Below, piece after piece: positions 20,201 to 29,449 of a stretch of DNA of 64,000 nucleotides; position 1 is the first letter of the stretch, and each line of letters starts with the position of its first letter. Both the position numbers and the translations under genes were made by a program. The notes under the pieces are model-generated. The model searched no databases and was not told the origin of the DNA. It saw only the letters and a list, made by a program, of their open reading frames with translations. Origin of the DNA: Rodentibacter genomosp. 1 (GTDB lineage Bacteria; Pseudomonadota; Gammaproteobacteria; Enterobacterales; Pasteurellaceae); the NCBI RefSeq assembly GCF_001999285.1, contig NZ_MLHN01000016.1:1-64000 (forward strand), in the 5' to 3' direction.

Positions 20201-21129
20201 ATGCGCTCAAATTTGATCTCAAAGAGCGTGTACAAGAAAGCATTTCTGCTGTAGCGGATGATGCTATTGAACAGACGGGTGTACATATTTGGAACTTTGC
20301 TGATTTACCGCAATTTTATGAGCAAAAAAAACAAGGTTTCAGTGTGAAGGCGTTTCCTGCCCTAGTGGATGAAAAAGAATCGGTGGGGATCAAGCTTTTT
20401 GAAACGGAGTTTGAGCAAAAGGTGGCAATGCAGCAAGGGTTACGCCGATTATTGCTACTTAATGTCCCTTCACCGATTAAATATCTACACGAAAAATTAC
20501 CCAATAAATCCAAACTTGGTCTTTATTTCACGCCTTTTGGACGGGTATTAGATTTAATTGATGATTGCATTGCTTGTGCAGTGGATAGACTTATCATGGA
20601 TTTTGGCGGTTTTGTTTGGACTGAAGAGGGCTTTGAAAGACTACGGGATTTCGTGCGTGAAAATCTGAATGATGTGACCGTTGATATCGCACAAAAAGTA
20701 GAGCAAATTCTCACTTTTAATCATGCATTAAACCAACGTTTAAAAGGCAAAATGGATTTTACTATGGCGTTCGCTCTTTCGGACATTAAATCACAATTGA
20801 GCGGGTTGGTGTATCAAGGCTTTGTGCAAAAAAGCGGCTATCATCGTTTGCCGGATTTATTGCGTTATTTACAAGCTATTGACAAACGCATTGACAAACT
20901 GACTCAAGATGTGAATCGTGATCGTGCGTCAATGCTGCGTGTGGAACAAGTGCAACAAGCCTATCAGCAACTATTGGCAAAATTACCCAAATCCAAACCG
21001 ATTTCTGATGAAGTGGCGGAAATTCGCTATATGATCGAAGAATTGCGGGTGAGCTTATTTGCTCAACAGTTAGGAACAAAATATCAAGTATCGGATAAAC
21101 GGATTTTGAATTTGATTGCGGAGTATTAA
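17218..21129 (+). CDS. hrpA: ATP-dependent RNA helicase HrpA
   Basis: HrpA is a large DEAH-box RNA helicase that in E. coli resolves collided ribosomes and affects fimbrial mRNA processing. The 1303-residue protein matches the E. coli length (1300). Walker A GETGSGKT is at residues 106-113 and the DEAH box at 203-206 (IIDEAHERS), followed by motif III SATID and motif VI QRKGRCGR. The helicase-associated and OB-fold regions follow, and a long C-terminal DUF3418 region fills the last half. The start overlaps the DUF423 gene. A strong terminator follows about 85 bp downstream. Confidence 0.97.
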   Translation: MKKRTIKSEFNSLQQSLFSQLDNLMLVEKRRLFSCIQGIGKIKNQDTQQAVALEIEQQIQQAKLRVERRESEVKNPIVFPEDLPVSQRRKEIEKLLSEHQVIVVAGETGSGKTTQLPKMCLELGLGRLGMIGHTQPRRIAARSVATRISEELQTELGDLVGYKVRFNDQISENTQIKLMTDGILLAEIQTDRFLNQYSCLIIDEAHERSLNNDFILGYLKQLLPRRPDLKVIITSATIDVERFSKHFNHAPIIEVSGRTYPVEVRYRPIVDEEDQDQLQGILNAVDELQAEGRGDILIFMNGEREIRDTAEALQKQNLKHTEILPLFARLSVQEQNRIFHPSGLNRIVLATNVAETSLTVPGIKYVIDPGTARISRYSYRTKVQRLPIEPISQASANQRKGRCGRMSEGICIRLYSEEDFNSRPEFTDPEILRTNLASVILQMTALGLDDIEAFPFVDAPDRRHIQDGVKLLEELGAFETIKTKFGEKRRLTQTGRRLAQLPVDPRLAKMLLSAVNFASVYEVMVIVSALSIQDPRERPTEKQQAADEKHRRFADKKSDFLAFLNLWNYIQEQQKNLSKNQFRRQCQKDFLNYLRIREWQDIYHQIRLSVREMGLPINSEKAEYQQIHTALLSGLLSHIGLKEVEKQQYLGARNAHFAIFPNSVLFKKQPKWVMAAELVETSKLWGRMVAEIEPEWIEPLAAHLVKKSYAEPRWSKSRGAVIADEKVSLYGVPIVVARPVNYGAIDPVVSREIFIQSALVEGNWHTKHHFFKQNQRLINEIEELEHKSRRRDILVDERTLFEFYDQRIGTEVVSQKHFDTWWKKAAKQDAELLNFERAFLINEGAEKVSQLDFPNFWHQGDLKFKLTYQFEPGIEADGVTVHIPLPLLNQVEMTGFDWQIPGLREELVIALIKSLPKSYRRNFVPAPNYAQAFLGRAVPLEKPLLDTLIYELRRMTGVTVDAEHWNWVQIPSHLKMTFRVVDEKGKKIAESMDLDALKFDLKERVQESISAVADDAIEQTGVHIWNFADLPQFYEQKKQGFSVKAFPALVDEKESVGIKLFETEFEQKVAMQQGLRRLLLLNVPSPIKYLHEKLPNKSKLGLYFTPFGRVLDLIDDCIACAVDRLIMDFGGFVWTEEGFERLRDFVRENLNDVTVDIAQKVEQILTFNHALNQRLKGKMDFTMAFALSDIKSQLSGLVYQGFVQKSGYHRLPDLLRYLQAIDKRIDKLTQDVNRDRASMLRVEQVQQAYQQLLAKLPKSKPISDEVAEIRYMIEELRVSLFAQQLGTKYQVSDKRILNLIAEY

Positions 21130-21215
21130 CTAGGAGAAAAAATAAGGTTTTTACAGGGTCATAGCTATGATATGGATTTTTAATTACCTTGTTTTTACAT
21201 ATGCTGCTTTCGTTA

Positions 21216-21256
21216 AAAACCAGTGATCATAAATCAATCACTGGTTTTTATTTTTT
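21216..21256 (+). terminator. Terminator after hrpA
   Basis: AAAACCAGTGAT (21216-21227) and ATCACTGGTTTT (21237-21248) form a 12-bp hairpin followed by an A/T-rich T-run. Confidence 0.85.
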
Positions 21257-21353
21257 GTGAGCAATGTCAAAGTTTCAACAAAAAGTATAAACCTTTTATT
21301 TGTTTTATCGTCTTTTGAGCGTATGATTTTTACCTTAGTATTTGGAGAGAAAG

Positions 21354-21980
21354 ATGTCTAAAATTCAACAATTTAATCAGCGTGATATTGAGATTCTTAA
21401 TGAGGATGTTGTGTATGAGGGTTTTTTCACGCTCAAGAAAATTCAATTTAAACATAAACTTTTTGCCGGTGGTGAAAGTGGCGTTGTTACACGTGAATTG
21501 CTTATCAAGGGGGCAGCTGCCGCAGTGATTGCTTATGATCCGAAGGAAGATTCGGTAGTGTTGGTCGAACAGGTTCGTATTGGGGCGGCTTATCATCCTG
21601 AACCAAATCGTTCTCCTTGGCTGTTGGAGCTAATTGCCGGTATGGTGGAAAAAGGTGAACGACCTGAGGATGTGGCACTCCGCGAAAGTGAAGAAGAAGC
21701 GGGCGTGACTGTGAAGAACCTTACTCATTGCTTAAGTGTGTGGGACAGTCCCGGTGGCGTTGTAGAACGGATTTATTTATTTGCAGGGGAAGTGGATAGT
21801 ACACAAGCAAAAGGGATTCACGGTTTGGCTTGCGAAAATGAAGATATTCAAGTGCATGTTGTGAAACGTGAACAGGCGTATCAATGGATGTGCGAAGGGA
21901 AAATTGATAATGGCATTGCAGTAATGGGATTGCAATGGCTTCAGTTAAATTATGTGCAGTTGCAACAACGTTGGCAATGA
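21354..21980 (+). CDS. nudF: ADP-ribose pyrophosphatase
   Basis: NudF hydrolyses ADP-ribose to AMP and ribose 5-phosphate. The ATG at 21354 has a GGAGA ribosome binding site and gives 208 residues, against 209 in E. coli; a TTG 4 codons earlier is not preferred. The Nudix box reads G-(x5)-E-(x7)-RESEEEAG, in GMVEKGERPEDVALRESEEE. The motif PGGVVERIYLF downstream is typical of the ADP-ribose subgroup. cpdA follows after 15 bp, the same pairing as in E. coli. Confidence 0.95.
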   Translation: MSKIQQFNQRDIEILNEDVVYEGFFTLKKIQFKHKLFAGGESGVVTRELLIKGAAAAVIAYDPKEDSVVLVEQVRIGAAYHPEPNRSPWLLELIAGMVEKGERPEDVALRESEEEAGVTVKNLTHCLSVWDSPGGVVERIYLFAGEVDSTQAKGIHGLACENEDIQVHVVKREQAYQWMCEGKIDNGIAVMGLQWLQLNYVQLQQRWQ

Positions 21981-21995
21981 AATTGGGAGTCATCT

Positions 21996-22820
21996 ATGAG
22001 AAATACGTTTGTTTATCGTTCGGGTAAACCGATTGTGAAATTGCTACAAATTACTGATTCGCACTTATTTAAAGATGAAAACAATGAATTATTAGGTGTG
22101 AATACACAGACTAGTTTTGCACAGGTTTTGAAGGAAATTCAGCAAGAAAATACTGAATTTGATGTCATATTAGCCACTGGTGATTTAGTGCAAGATAGCA
22201 GTGATGAGGGGTATCAGCGTTTTGTGAATATGGTAAAACCTTTTGGATTACCCGTCTTTTGGATTCCTGGTAATCATGATTTTCAACCTAAAATGGTTGA
22301 AAATCTCAATCAGCCACCAATGGAGAAAGCAAAACATATTTTGTTGGGGGAGTATTGGCAGGTTTTATTGCTAGATAGTCAAGTTTATGGGGTAGCTCAT
22401 GGTGAATTGAGCCGGTATCAGTTAGATTTGTTAAAAACAACATTGGAAAAATATCCTGATCGCCACACTTTAATTGTATTCCATCATCATGTATTACCGA
22501 CTAATTCCGCTTGGCTTGATCAGCATAATTTACGGAATTCCCATGAACTATTTGATGTGCTTGCGCCGTTCAAAAATGTGAAAGGTATTTTATATGGACA
22601 TATTCATCAACAAGTGGATAGTTGCTGGCAGGGCTATAAAGTGATGGCAACCCCTTCAACTTGTATTCAGTTTAAAGCCGATAGCCAACATTTTGCCTTA
22701 GACGACGCTCAACCGGGGTGGCGGGAAATTGAATTACATTCGGATGGCGTTATTGTGACGAATGTGAAACGAATCCGGCAGGCAGTATTTTTACCTAATA
22801 TGCAGGAAGAGGGCTACTAA
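21996..22820 (+). CDS. cpdA: 3',5'-cyclic-AMP phosphodiesterase
   Basis: CpdA degrades cAMP and so limits CRP activity, which in Haemophilus also affects competence. The 274-residue metallophosphoesterase has the metal-binding blocks TDSHLF, ATGDLVQD, GNHD, FHHHVLP and GHIHQ in the proper order. Length matches E. coli CpdA (275). It is co-transcribed with nudF and followed by a terminator made of two inverted uptake signals. Confidence 0.94.
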   Translation: MRNTFVYRSGKPIVKLLQITDSHLFKDENNELLGVNTQTSFAQVLKEIQQENTEFDVILATGDLVQDSSDEGYQRFVNMVKPFGLPVFWIPGNHDFQPKMVENLNQPPMEKAKHILLGEYWQVLLLDSQVYGVAHGELSRYQLDLLKTTLEKYPDRHTLIVFHHHVLPTNSAWLDQHNLRNSHELFDVLAPFKNVKGILYGHIHQQVDSCWQGYKVMATPSTCIQFKADSQHFALDDAQPGWREIELHSDGVIVTNVKRIRQAVFLPNMQEEGY

Positions 22821-22824
22821 ATTT

Positions 22825-22858
22825 AAAAAAGTGCGGTTAAAAATGACCGCACTTTTTT
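22825..22858 (+). terminator. Terminator after cpdA formed by two inverted uptake signals
   Basis: AAAAAAGTGCGGT (22825-22837) and ACCGCACTTTTTT (22846-22858) form a 13-bp perfect hairpin with a T-run. Both arms are full uptake signals, a known dual use in Haemophilus. Confidence 0.9.
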
Positions 22859-22866
22859 TACTTTTC

Positions 22867-22980
22867 CGATATTATGTCGCCAATGTGTAAAAAGTAAATT
22901 TTAGCAAAATCTAGGGACAAAATGCGCGTGTCCCTACAAGAGAACAAAAAACAACGTTGTGTCGTTGCTACATAATATTG
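22867..22980. repeat. MITE-like element, degenerate short copy
   Basis: The ends CGATATTATG and CATAATATTG are inverted relatives of the complete element at 52545-52713, and the inside contains the shared AGGGACA...GTGTCCCTAC core. Flanking octamers TACTTTTC (22859-22866) and TCGTTTTC (22981-22988) agree at 6 of 8 positions, a possible decayed target duplication. The cpdA-miaB gap (22821-23083) otherwise holds only the terminator above. Confidence 0.6.
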
Positions 22981-23083
22981 TCGTTTTCAATCGTAGCAAA
23001 AGTAAATTTTGACTGGTAAGAGTGGGAACAAATTTGTACAATAGCCGACTGTTTTTATTGAATTGACTCACAATTTTAGAAAG

Positions 23084-24508
23084 ATGACGCAAAAATTACA
23101 TATTAAAACTTGGGGCTGCCAAATGAATGAATATGATTCATCAAAAATGGCTGATTTGTTATTAAGCACCCATGGACTTGAATTAACAGATATTCCTGAA
23201 GAAGCGGATGTCCTGCTATTAAATACCTGCTCTATCCGTGAAAAAGCACAAGAGAAAGTATTCCATCAGCTAGGGCGTTGGAAAGAGTTAAAGAAAGAAA
23301 ACCCTAATTTAGTGATTGGTGTCGGGGGGTGTGTTGCCTCGCAAGAAGGTGAACATATTCGTCATCGAGCGCCTTATGTGGACATTATTTTCGGGCCGCA
23401 AACATTACACCGTTTACCCGAAATGATTAATCAAATCCGTGGCGGTAAAAGCTCGGTGGTAGATGTCAGTTTCCCTGAAATTGAAAAATTTGATCGTTTA
23501 CCTGAACCTCGTGCGGAAGGACCGACAGCATTTGTTTCTATTATGGAAGGGTGTAACAAATACTGTACTTTCTGTGTGGTGCCTTACACCCGTGGTGAAG
23601 AAGTTAGCCGTCCGGTAGATGATGTATTATTTGAGATTGCCCAACTGGCGGAACAAGGTGTACGTGAAGTTAATTTACTTGGTCAAAATGTGAATGCCTA
23701 CCGTGGACCAACTCATGATGGACAGATTTGTAGCTTTGCTGAATTACTTCGCTTAGTCGCCTCAATTGATGGGATCGACCGCTTACGTTTTACCACAAGT
23801 CATCCAATTGAATTTGCCGACGATATTATTGATGTCTATCGTGATACACCAGAACTTGTGAGTTTTCTACATTTGCCTGTTCAGTCCGGTTCCGATCGTG
23901 TTCTGACGATGATGAAACGTGGTCATACCGCCTTAGAATATAAATCCATTATTCGTAAATTACGTGCAGTTCGCCCTGAGATTCAAATTAGCTCTGACTT
24001 TATTGTAGGGTTTCCGGGGGAAACGGCAGAAGATTTTGAGCAAACCATGAATCTTATCGCGCAAGTGAATTTTGATATGAGTTTCAGCTTTGTCTATTCC
24101 GCACGGCCGGGAACGCCGGCTGCAGATATGCCTGATGATGTGACGGAAGAGGAGAAAAAACAACGCTTATATGTCTTGCAAGAACGTATTAATCAGCAGG
24201 CTGCACAATTTAGCCGTCGTATGTTGGGCACTGAGCAACGGGTGTTAGTTGAAGGACCATCGAAAAAAGATGTGATGGAGCTTACCGGTAGAACGGAAAC
24301 GAATCGTATTGTGAATTTCCAAGGTTCACCTGATATGATTGGAAAATTTGTTGATGTGAAAATCACTGATGTCTATACCAATTCTTTACGTGGCGAGGTC
24401 GTTCGGACTGAAGAAGAAATGGGATTACGTATTGCACAATCACCACAAGAAGTGATGAACCGAACACGAAAAGAAGATGAACTCGGTGTGGGGCGTTATC
24501 ACGGATAG
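23084..24508 (+). CDS. miaB: tRNA-2-methylthio-N6-dimethylallyladenosine synthase
   Basis: MiaB is a radical-SAM enzyme that adds a methylthio group to i6A37 of tRNAs reading U-starting codons. The ATG at 23084 ([12 protein letters not shown]) gives 474 residues, exactly the E. coli length; an ATG 7 codons upstream is not conserved. Three N-terminal cluster cysteines are present: Cys12, then those in LLNTCSIRE and GVGGCVAS. The radical-SAM motif is GCNKYCTFC, and a C-terminal TRAM domain includes [16 protein letters not shown]. It stands alone, upstream of a bidirectional hairpin. Confidence 0.97.
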   Translation: MTQKLHIKTWGCQMNEYDSSKMADLLLSTHGLELTDIPEEADVLLLNTCSIREKAQEKVFHQLGRWKELKKENPNLVIGVGGCVASQEGEHIRHRAPYVDIIFGPQTLHRLPEMINQIRGGKSSVVDVSFPEIEKFDRLPEPRAEGPTAFVSIMEGCNKYCTFCVVPYTRGEEVSRPVDDVLFEIAQLAEQGVREVNLLGQNVNAYRGPTHDGQICSFAELLRLVASIDGIDRLRFTTSHPIEFADDIIDVYRDTPELVSFLHLPVQSGSDRVLTMMKRGHTALEYKSIIRKLRAVRPEIQISSDFIVGFPGETAEDFEQTMNLIAQVNFDMSFSFVYSARPGTPAADMPDDVTEEEKKQRLYVLQERINQQAAQFSRRMLGTEQRVLVEGPSKKDVMELTGRTETNRIVNFQGSPDMIGKFVDVKITDVYTNSLRGEVVRTEEEMGLRIAQSPQEVMNRTRKEDELGVGRYHG

Positions 24509-24515
24509 TTTTAAT

Positions 24516-24543
24516 AGGCTGGTTTTATACCAGCCTTTATTTT
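24516..24543. terminator. Bidirectional terminator between miaB and the ligase gene
   Basis: AGGCTGGT (24516-24523) and ACCAGCCT (24529-24536) form a short perfect hairpin followed by TTTATTTT on the plus strand. It lies between two convergent genes. Confidence 0.65.
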
Positions 24544-24545
24544 GA

Positions 24546-25358
24546 TTATTCGCTTTCTCTTACACGCCAGTAAGTAGCAAATCGAGGTTTACCGGAATTT
24601 GTTAATCCTCGGTATTTATAGGTGATAACCGAGCCTATTGATGGGGGATTTTCACGTTCATTAAGATTAAATCCTGAACCGATTTTGAATTCTCCTCGAT
24701 GATTTTTGCAGGTTAATGATCCCATCACATTTTCAAATTGCCCTTTACCTTTGTGGTGAGCAATGACGGTACATTCTTCATCGTGAGCCGTTTTCAATTT
24801 GAGTATTTGTGAACTACGTTTTCGTTCATAGGGCGTATTAGGATTTCGGACTACCACACCTTCCCCTTGTTGGGCTTCGACTTCTTTTAAAAATTCATAC
24901 AAATGGGCTTTGTCCCGTACAGGGATTTGTTCAATGATTTGAATATAGGGCGTAGGCTGTGTTGAAAGATAGGTTTTTAGAATGTTGAGCCGTTCAAATA
25001 AATTTCCTTTTGCGTTTGGTACATCAAATACGTACAGCTTAAGTTTTTCCCAGTGCTCGCCTTTAAAGGATTTAGTGATGGAGGATATGTCTTCAAAATG
25101 GTTGCGTTCGCTAAACAACTCGCCATCAATGGCGAAAGGCGGAAATCCTTTAATAAAGTAGGCAGGTGGCGACAAGGGTTGCCCTTGACGTGTTAATAGT
25201 TGTGTCCCATCCCAATAACCACGGACTCCGTCAAGCTTTTCGGACATCACCCAGCCTTCAATATTTTGACCTTCATAGTTTTTCAAAAGCATCACATCAA
25301 TATTGGCGTAAGTTTTTATACTAAAAAATATTATGAAAATCGCAAGGACTAAGTTCAT
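24546..25358 (-). CDS. ligA: ATP-dependent DNA ligase with signal peptide (periplasmic type)
   Basis: The 270-residue protein is the small ATP-dependent ligase first known from H. influenzae. The start at 25358 has an AAGGGA ribosome binding site. The frame is open for another 68 codons, but these cross an uptake signal and lack similarity. Residues 1-18 form a signal peptide (MNLVLAIFIIFFSIKTYA). The nucleotidyl-lysine is Lys41 in SEKLDGVRGYWDG; other motifs are FAIDGELFS, GEGVVVRNP and ILKLK. It seals nicks using ATP and is exported, so a role with incoming DNA during natural transformation has been suggested; that role is inference. The NAD-dependent replicative ligase is elsewhere; the shared symbol ligA is ambiguous. 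Confidence 0.9.
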   Translation of the reverse strand: MNLVLAIFIIFFSIKTYANIDVMLLKNYEGQNIEGWVMSEKLDGVRGYWDGTQLLTRQGQPLSPPAYFIKGFPPFAIDGELFSERNHFEDISSITKSFKGEHWEKLKLYVFDVPNAKGNLFERLNILKTYLSTQPTPYIQIIEQIPVRDKAHLYEFLKEVEAQQGEGVVVRNPNTPYERKRSSQILKLKTAHDEECTVIAHHKGKGQFENVMGSLTCKNHRGEFKIGSGFNLNERENPPSIGSVITYKYRGLTNSGKPRFATYWRVRESE

Positions 25359-25525
25359 AAGATCCCTTCTTAATTTATCGATCAAAAACTGAATAAAGGT
25401 TAAAAAAGTGCGGTTGTTTTTTAAAGTATTTTGAACGTGTTTTGCGATCTTGATCGAGAAAATAAGACTTGATGAGTAAAAACAAAGGTTTTCTGACCCT
25501 AGATAAAAGATGATATCTACTATAG

Positions 25526-26149
<624 letters not shown>

Positions 26150-26180
26150 AGTGCGGTTGCTTTTGATACTATTTTGTAAA

Positions 26181-26208
26181 ATCCCAAAATATTTTGGGAT
26201 TTTTTTAT
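26181..26208 (+). terminator. Terminator after gmhA
   Basis: A perfect 20-base palindrome, ATCCCAAAATATTTTGGGAT, is followed by TTTTTTATTT. Confidence 0.85.
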
Positions 26209-26216
26209 TTTAAACT

Positions 26217-26234
26217 ATTGCATAAATATGCACA
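26217..26234. promoter_or_regulatory. Candidate ArgR box upstream of artP
   Basis: ATTGCATAAATATGCACA resembles the E. coli ARG box (WNTGAATWWWWATTCANW), with one mismatch in each half (TGCAT and ATGCA). It is 44 bp before artP, in the place expected for arginine repression of the transporter. Only one box was found, whereas ArgR usually needs two. Confidence 0.4.
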
Positions 26235-26277
26235 AAAACGTAATATTTGTTCATCTTGTCAAGTATAGAGAATTGAA

Positions 26278-27009
26278 ATGGCTATTCGTGTTAAAAATTT
26301 AAACTTTTTCTATGGGGCTTCCCAAGCATTATTTGATATTAATTTGGAGGCGGAAGAAGGGGATACCGTGGTATTACTGGGTCCAAGTGGAGCAGGCAAA
26401 AGTACGTTAATCCGAACCTTGAATTTATTAGAAGTGCCGACCTCAGGGCAATTAAGTATTGCCAATAATGAATTTGATTTATCAAAAGCAACGGCTAATC
26501 CGAAAGCTATTCGTCAGTTACGCCAAGATGTAGGAATGGTATTTCAACAGTATAACCTTTGGCCACATTTAACCGTGATTGAAAATTTAATTGAAGCGCC
26601 GATGAAAGTGTTGGACATTAATGAAACCACAGCAAAAGCAGAAGCAATGGAGTTACTAAAACGTTTACGTTTGGAGGAATATGCTGATCGTTTTCCCCTA
26701 CATTTATCGGGGGGGCAACAACAACGGGTGGCGATTGCTCGGGCATTGATGATGAAACCGCAGGTGTTACTATTTGATGAACCAACCGCAGCGTTGGATC
26801 CGGAAATTACTGCACAAGTAGTTGATATTATTAAGGAGTTACAACAAACCGGTATTACACAAGTGGTGGTGACTCACGAAGTGAATGTCGCACAAAAGGT
26901 GGCAACTAAAGTGGTATATATGGAACAGGGCAAAATTGTGGAAATGGGCTCTGCAGATTGCTTTGAACATCCACAAACCGAGCAATTTAAACAATATCTT
27001 TCCCATTAA
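26278..27009 (+). CDS. artP: Arginine ABC transporter ATP-binding protein
   Basis: ArtP is the cytoplasmic ATPase that drives arginine uptake. The 243-residue protein has Walker [10 protein letters not shown] at residues 35-43, the Q-loop in [10 protein letters not shown], the signature [15 protein letters not shown], Walker [15 protein letters not shown] and the H-loop VVTHE. It leads artPIQM, the E. coli gene order apart from artJ, which is absent. Confidence 0.94.
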   Translation: MAIRVKNLNFFYGASQALFDINLEAEEGDTVVLLGPSGAGKSTLIRTLNLLEVPTSGQLSIANNEFDLSKATANPKAIRQLRQDVGMVFQQYNLWPHLTVIENLIEAPMKVLDINETTAKAEAMELLKRLRLEEYADRFPLHLSGGQQQRVAIARALMMKPQVLLFDEPTAALDPEITAQVVDIIKELQQTGITQVVVTHEVNVAQKVATKVVYMEQGKIVEMGSADCFEHPQTEQFKQYLSH

Positions 27010-27024
27010 AAATAAGGAGAAACT

Positions 27025-27744
27025 ATGAAAAAATTACTTTTAACAGCAGTATTATTCGGATCCGCTACAATGGTCAATGCACAGGATATTACTTTCGCTA
27101 TGGAGCCAAGTTATCCCCCGTTTGAATTTACGAATGAAAAAGGTGAGATCATTGGCTTTGATGTGGATGTTGCAAATGCAATCTGTAACGAAATTAAAGC
27201 TACCTGTAAATTTAAAGGTGAAGCTTTTGATGCATTAATTCCAAGTTTAAAAGCAAAACGTTTTGATGCAGCGATTTCTGCGATGGATATTACCGAAGTG
27301 CGGTCAAAACAAGTGTTATTTTCGGATGCTTACTATGACAGCACGGCAAGCTATGTGGCGTTAAAAGGTAAAGCCACGTTAGAAACAGCAAAAAATATTG
27401 GTGTGCAAAATGGTACCACCTTCCAACAATATACAGTCGCTGAAACAAAACAATATGCTCCAAAAGCCTATGCGAGTTTACAAGATGCGATTTTAGATTT
27501 AAAAAATGGGCGTATCGACATTATTTTTGGTGATACTGCGGTATTGGCTGATATGATTAATAAAGAGCCTGACATTCAATTTGTCGGTGAGAAAGTGACT
27601 GACAAAAAATATTTTGGTAATGGATTAGGCATTGCTATGAATAAATCAAATAAAATACTTGCCGAAAGTTTAAATAAAGGTTTAGCGGCAATTAAAGCAA
27701 ATGGTGAATACCAAAAAATCTATGATAAATGGATGACGAAGTAA
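27025..27744 (+). CDS. artI: Arginine ABC transporter substrate-binding protein
   Basis: The 239-residue precursor has a signal peptide ([19 protein letters not shown]) and the family-3 solute-binding fold, with [42 protein letters not shown] and [10 protein letters not shown]. It binds arginine in the periplasm; specificity is inferred from operon context. An AAGGAG ribosome binding site precedes the start. An uptake signal at 27296 overlaps codons for TEVRSK. Confidence 0.94.
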   Translation: MKKLLLTAVLFGSATMVNAQDITFAMEPSYPPFEFTNEKGEIIGFDVDVANAICNEIKATCKFKGEAFDALIPSLKAKRFDAAISAMDITEVRSKQVLFSDAYYDSTASYVALKGKATLETAKNIGVQNGTTFQQYTVAETKQYAPKAYASLQDAILDLKNGRIDIIFGDTAVLADMINKEPDIQFVGEKVTDKKYFGNGLGIAMNKSNKILAESLNKGLAAIKANGEYQKIYDKWMTK

Positions 27745-27747
27745 TCT

Positions 27748-28413
27748 ATGTTTGCTGATTTTCTTTCTCTAATGTTTACGGCAGCCCTAATGACACTAGG
27801 GCTTGCAGTTTGTTCCTTGGTGGTTGGTCTGTTATTGAGCGTGATATTCGCTTTATTGGAAGCCAATCGATTAGTCGGGAAACCGATGGCGGTTTTTGTC
27901 GCATTATTGCGGGGATTACCGGAAATTCTTGTTGTTTTACTTGTGTATTTCGGTTCAACGGAAATTATCGAAATGTTGACTGGCGAATACATTGAGTTTG
28001 GGGCATTTGGCTGTGGGGTATTTGCGTTATCCCTTATTTTTGCGGCCTATGCTTCACAAACGTTGCGTGGTGCGATTCAGGCTATTCCCAAAGGTCAGTG
28101 GGAATCGGGAGTCGCATTGGGATTAAACAAAAGCTATACCTTCATTCATATTGTTATGCCGCAAGTTTGGCGTCATGCCCTGCCGGGGTTAAGCAATCAA
28201 TGGTTGGTATTATTGAAAGATACTGCATTAATTTCCCTTATCGGTGTCGATGATTTAATGCGTCAAGCACAGTTAATTAATACTAATACCCATCAACCCT
28301 TTACTTGGTATGGTATTGCGGCGTTAATTTATTTGGCGGTGACATTAATCAGTCAGTTTGGTATTCATCGTCTAGAGAGACGTTTTACCCGCTTTGAGAG
28401 AGGAGTAAAATAA
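27748..28413 (+). CDS. artQ: Arginine ABC transporter permease ArtQ
   Basis: This 221-residue inner-membrane permease has about five membrane segments and the EAA motif [20 protein letters not shown], which contacts ArtP. It starts 3 bp after artI, and its stop overlaps the artM start by one base. It pairs with ArtM as a heterodimer. Confidence 0.93.
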   Translation: MFADFLSLMFTAALMTLGLAVCSLVVGLLLSVIFALLEANRLVGKPMAVFVALLRGLPEILVVLLVYFGSTEIIEMLTGEYIEFGAFGCGVFALSLIFAAYASQTLRGAIQAIPKGQWESGVALGLNKSYTFIHIVMPQVWRHALPGLSNQWLVLLKDTALISLIGVDDLMRQAQLINTNTHQPFTWYGIAALIYLAVTLISQFGIHRLERRFTRFERGVK

Positions 28414-29096
28414 TGTTTCAGGAATATTTATCAGTCATTGCACAGGGAATTCCAACGAGTTTATTGCTGACTGTGGTTTCACTATTCATTGCTTTTTTCC
28501 TAGCCTTATTCCTCACATTTTTACTTTCTATGGAAAAGAGATGGATAAAAAGTGCGGTCAATTTATACCTAACTTTGTTTACCGGCACGCCATTGCTTGT
28601 ACAATTCTTCCTGATTTATGCCGGCCCGGGTCAATTTGAATGGATAGTGAAGAGCCCTTTTTGGCAGCTATTATCGAACGCTTGGTTTTGTGCCGCTTTA
28701 GCATTGGCATTAAACAGTGCGGCTTATTCAACGCAATTGTTTCATGGTGCGGTCAAAGCTATTCCAAAAGGGCAATGGGAAGGTTGTGTAGCATTAGGGT
28801 TAAGCCGAGTGCAAACATTGAAAATTTTGATTCCTTACGCATTAAAACGGGCATTGCCTTCTTATAGTAATGAAATTATTTTGGTATTTAAGGGAACGGC
28901 GTTGGCATCAACGATTACGATTATGGATATTATGGGATATGCTCGTCAGCTTTACGGCACGGAATATGATGCTCTCACAATTTATGGTATTGCTGGTGGT
29001 ATTTACCTAGTGATTACCGGGGTCGCAACGTTATTATTGCGTAAACTTGAAAACAAAGTTCTCTCTTTTGAACGTTTGGATATAAAAAAAGCGTAA
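28413..29096 (+). CDS. artM: Arginine ABC transporter permease ArtM
   Basis: This 227-residue permease is the second membrane subunit, with segments near residues 10-45, 55-75, 85-110 and 190-210. Its EAA motif reads GCVALGLSRVQTLKILIPYA. It ends the art operon and is followed by a hairpin terminator. Family-typical SFERLDIKKA closes the protein. Confidence 0.93.
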   Translation: MFQEYLSVIAQGIPTSLLLTVVSLFIAFFLALFLTFLLSMEKRWIKSAVNLYLTLFTGTPLLVQFFLIYAGPGQFEWIVKSPFWQLLSNAWFCAALALALNSAAYSTQLFHGAVKAIPKGQWEGCVALGLSRVQTLKILIPYALKRALPSYSNEIILVFKGTALASTITIMDIMGYARQLYGTEYDALTIYGIAGGIYLVITGVATLLLRKLENKVLSFERLDIKKA

Positions 29097-29124
29097 AGGG
29101 CGGTCAGTATTTTAAGAGAATCAG

Positions 29125-29150
29125 TGGGTTGCGGTTGCAACCCATTTTTT
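29125..29150 (+). terminator. Terminator after artM
   Basis: The hairpin TGGGTTGC-GGTT-GCAACCCA is followed by six T residues. It lies against the stop codon of the convergent zinc-ribbon gene. Confidence 0.8.
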
Positions 29151-29382
29151 ATGGTTGAGTAATGAAACTTGCAATGAGAATGAATAAGGCAAATATGCAA
29201 AACCAAATTAAGTGTAATTTTGTGCTTTTTCGGTTAATTTCTGCATTTTGCAGACGTCTTTCTTCTAATTTTTGTTTATAGATTTCCAAATCTTCTTGCT
29301 TAAAAGAGAATCCACAATTTGGGCAAGTTTTTGCGTATTCGATAATTTTTTTTCGACATTCAGGACAGAGGGTAAGAGCCAT
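29149..29382 (-). CDS. Small zinc-ribbon membrane protein
   Basis: The 77-residue protein begins with a zinc ribbon of two C-x-x-C pairs: Cys6 and Cys9 in CPEC, Cys20 and Cys23 in CPNC. A charged helix follows (about 28-50, EDLEIYKQKLEERRLQNAE), then one C-terminal membrane segment (about 56-74). Function is unknown. The layout suggests a membrane-tethered adaptor with the ribbon and helix in the cytoplasm. A weak AGGATT stands before the start. It is convergent with artM. Confidence 0.75.
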   Translation of the reverse strand: MALTLCPECRKKIIEYAKTCPNCGFSFKQEDLEIYKQKLEERRLQNAEINRKSTKLHLIWFCIFALFILIASFITQP

Positions 29383-29449
29383 TTTTTAATCCTTATTAGG
29401 TATTATTTGTAAGATATTATTTTATCGTTAAAATTGAAGTAGCAGTTAA

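Noticed and set aside
22991-23062. Promoter TTGACT...TACAAT before miaB
   Set aside because: The spacer is 22 bp, too long for a sigma-70 promoter.
25443-25458. GCGATCTTGATCGA upstream of the ligase/gmhA divergent genes as an FNR site
   Set aside because: It differs from the FNR consensus at several fixed positions and there is no anaerobic context, so it is probably chance similarity to the better site before nrdD.
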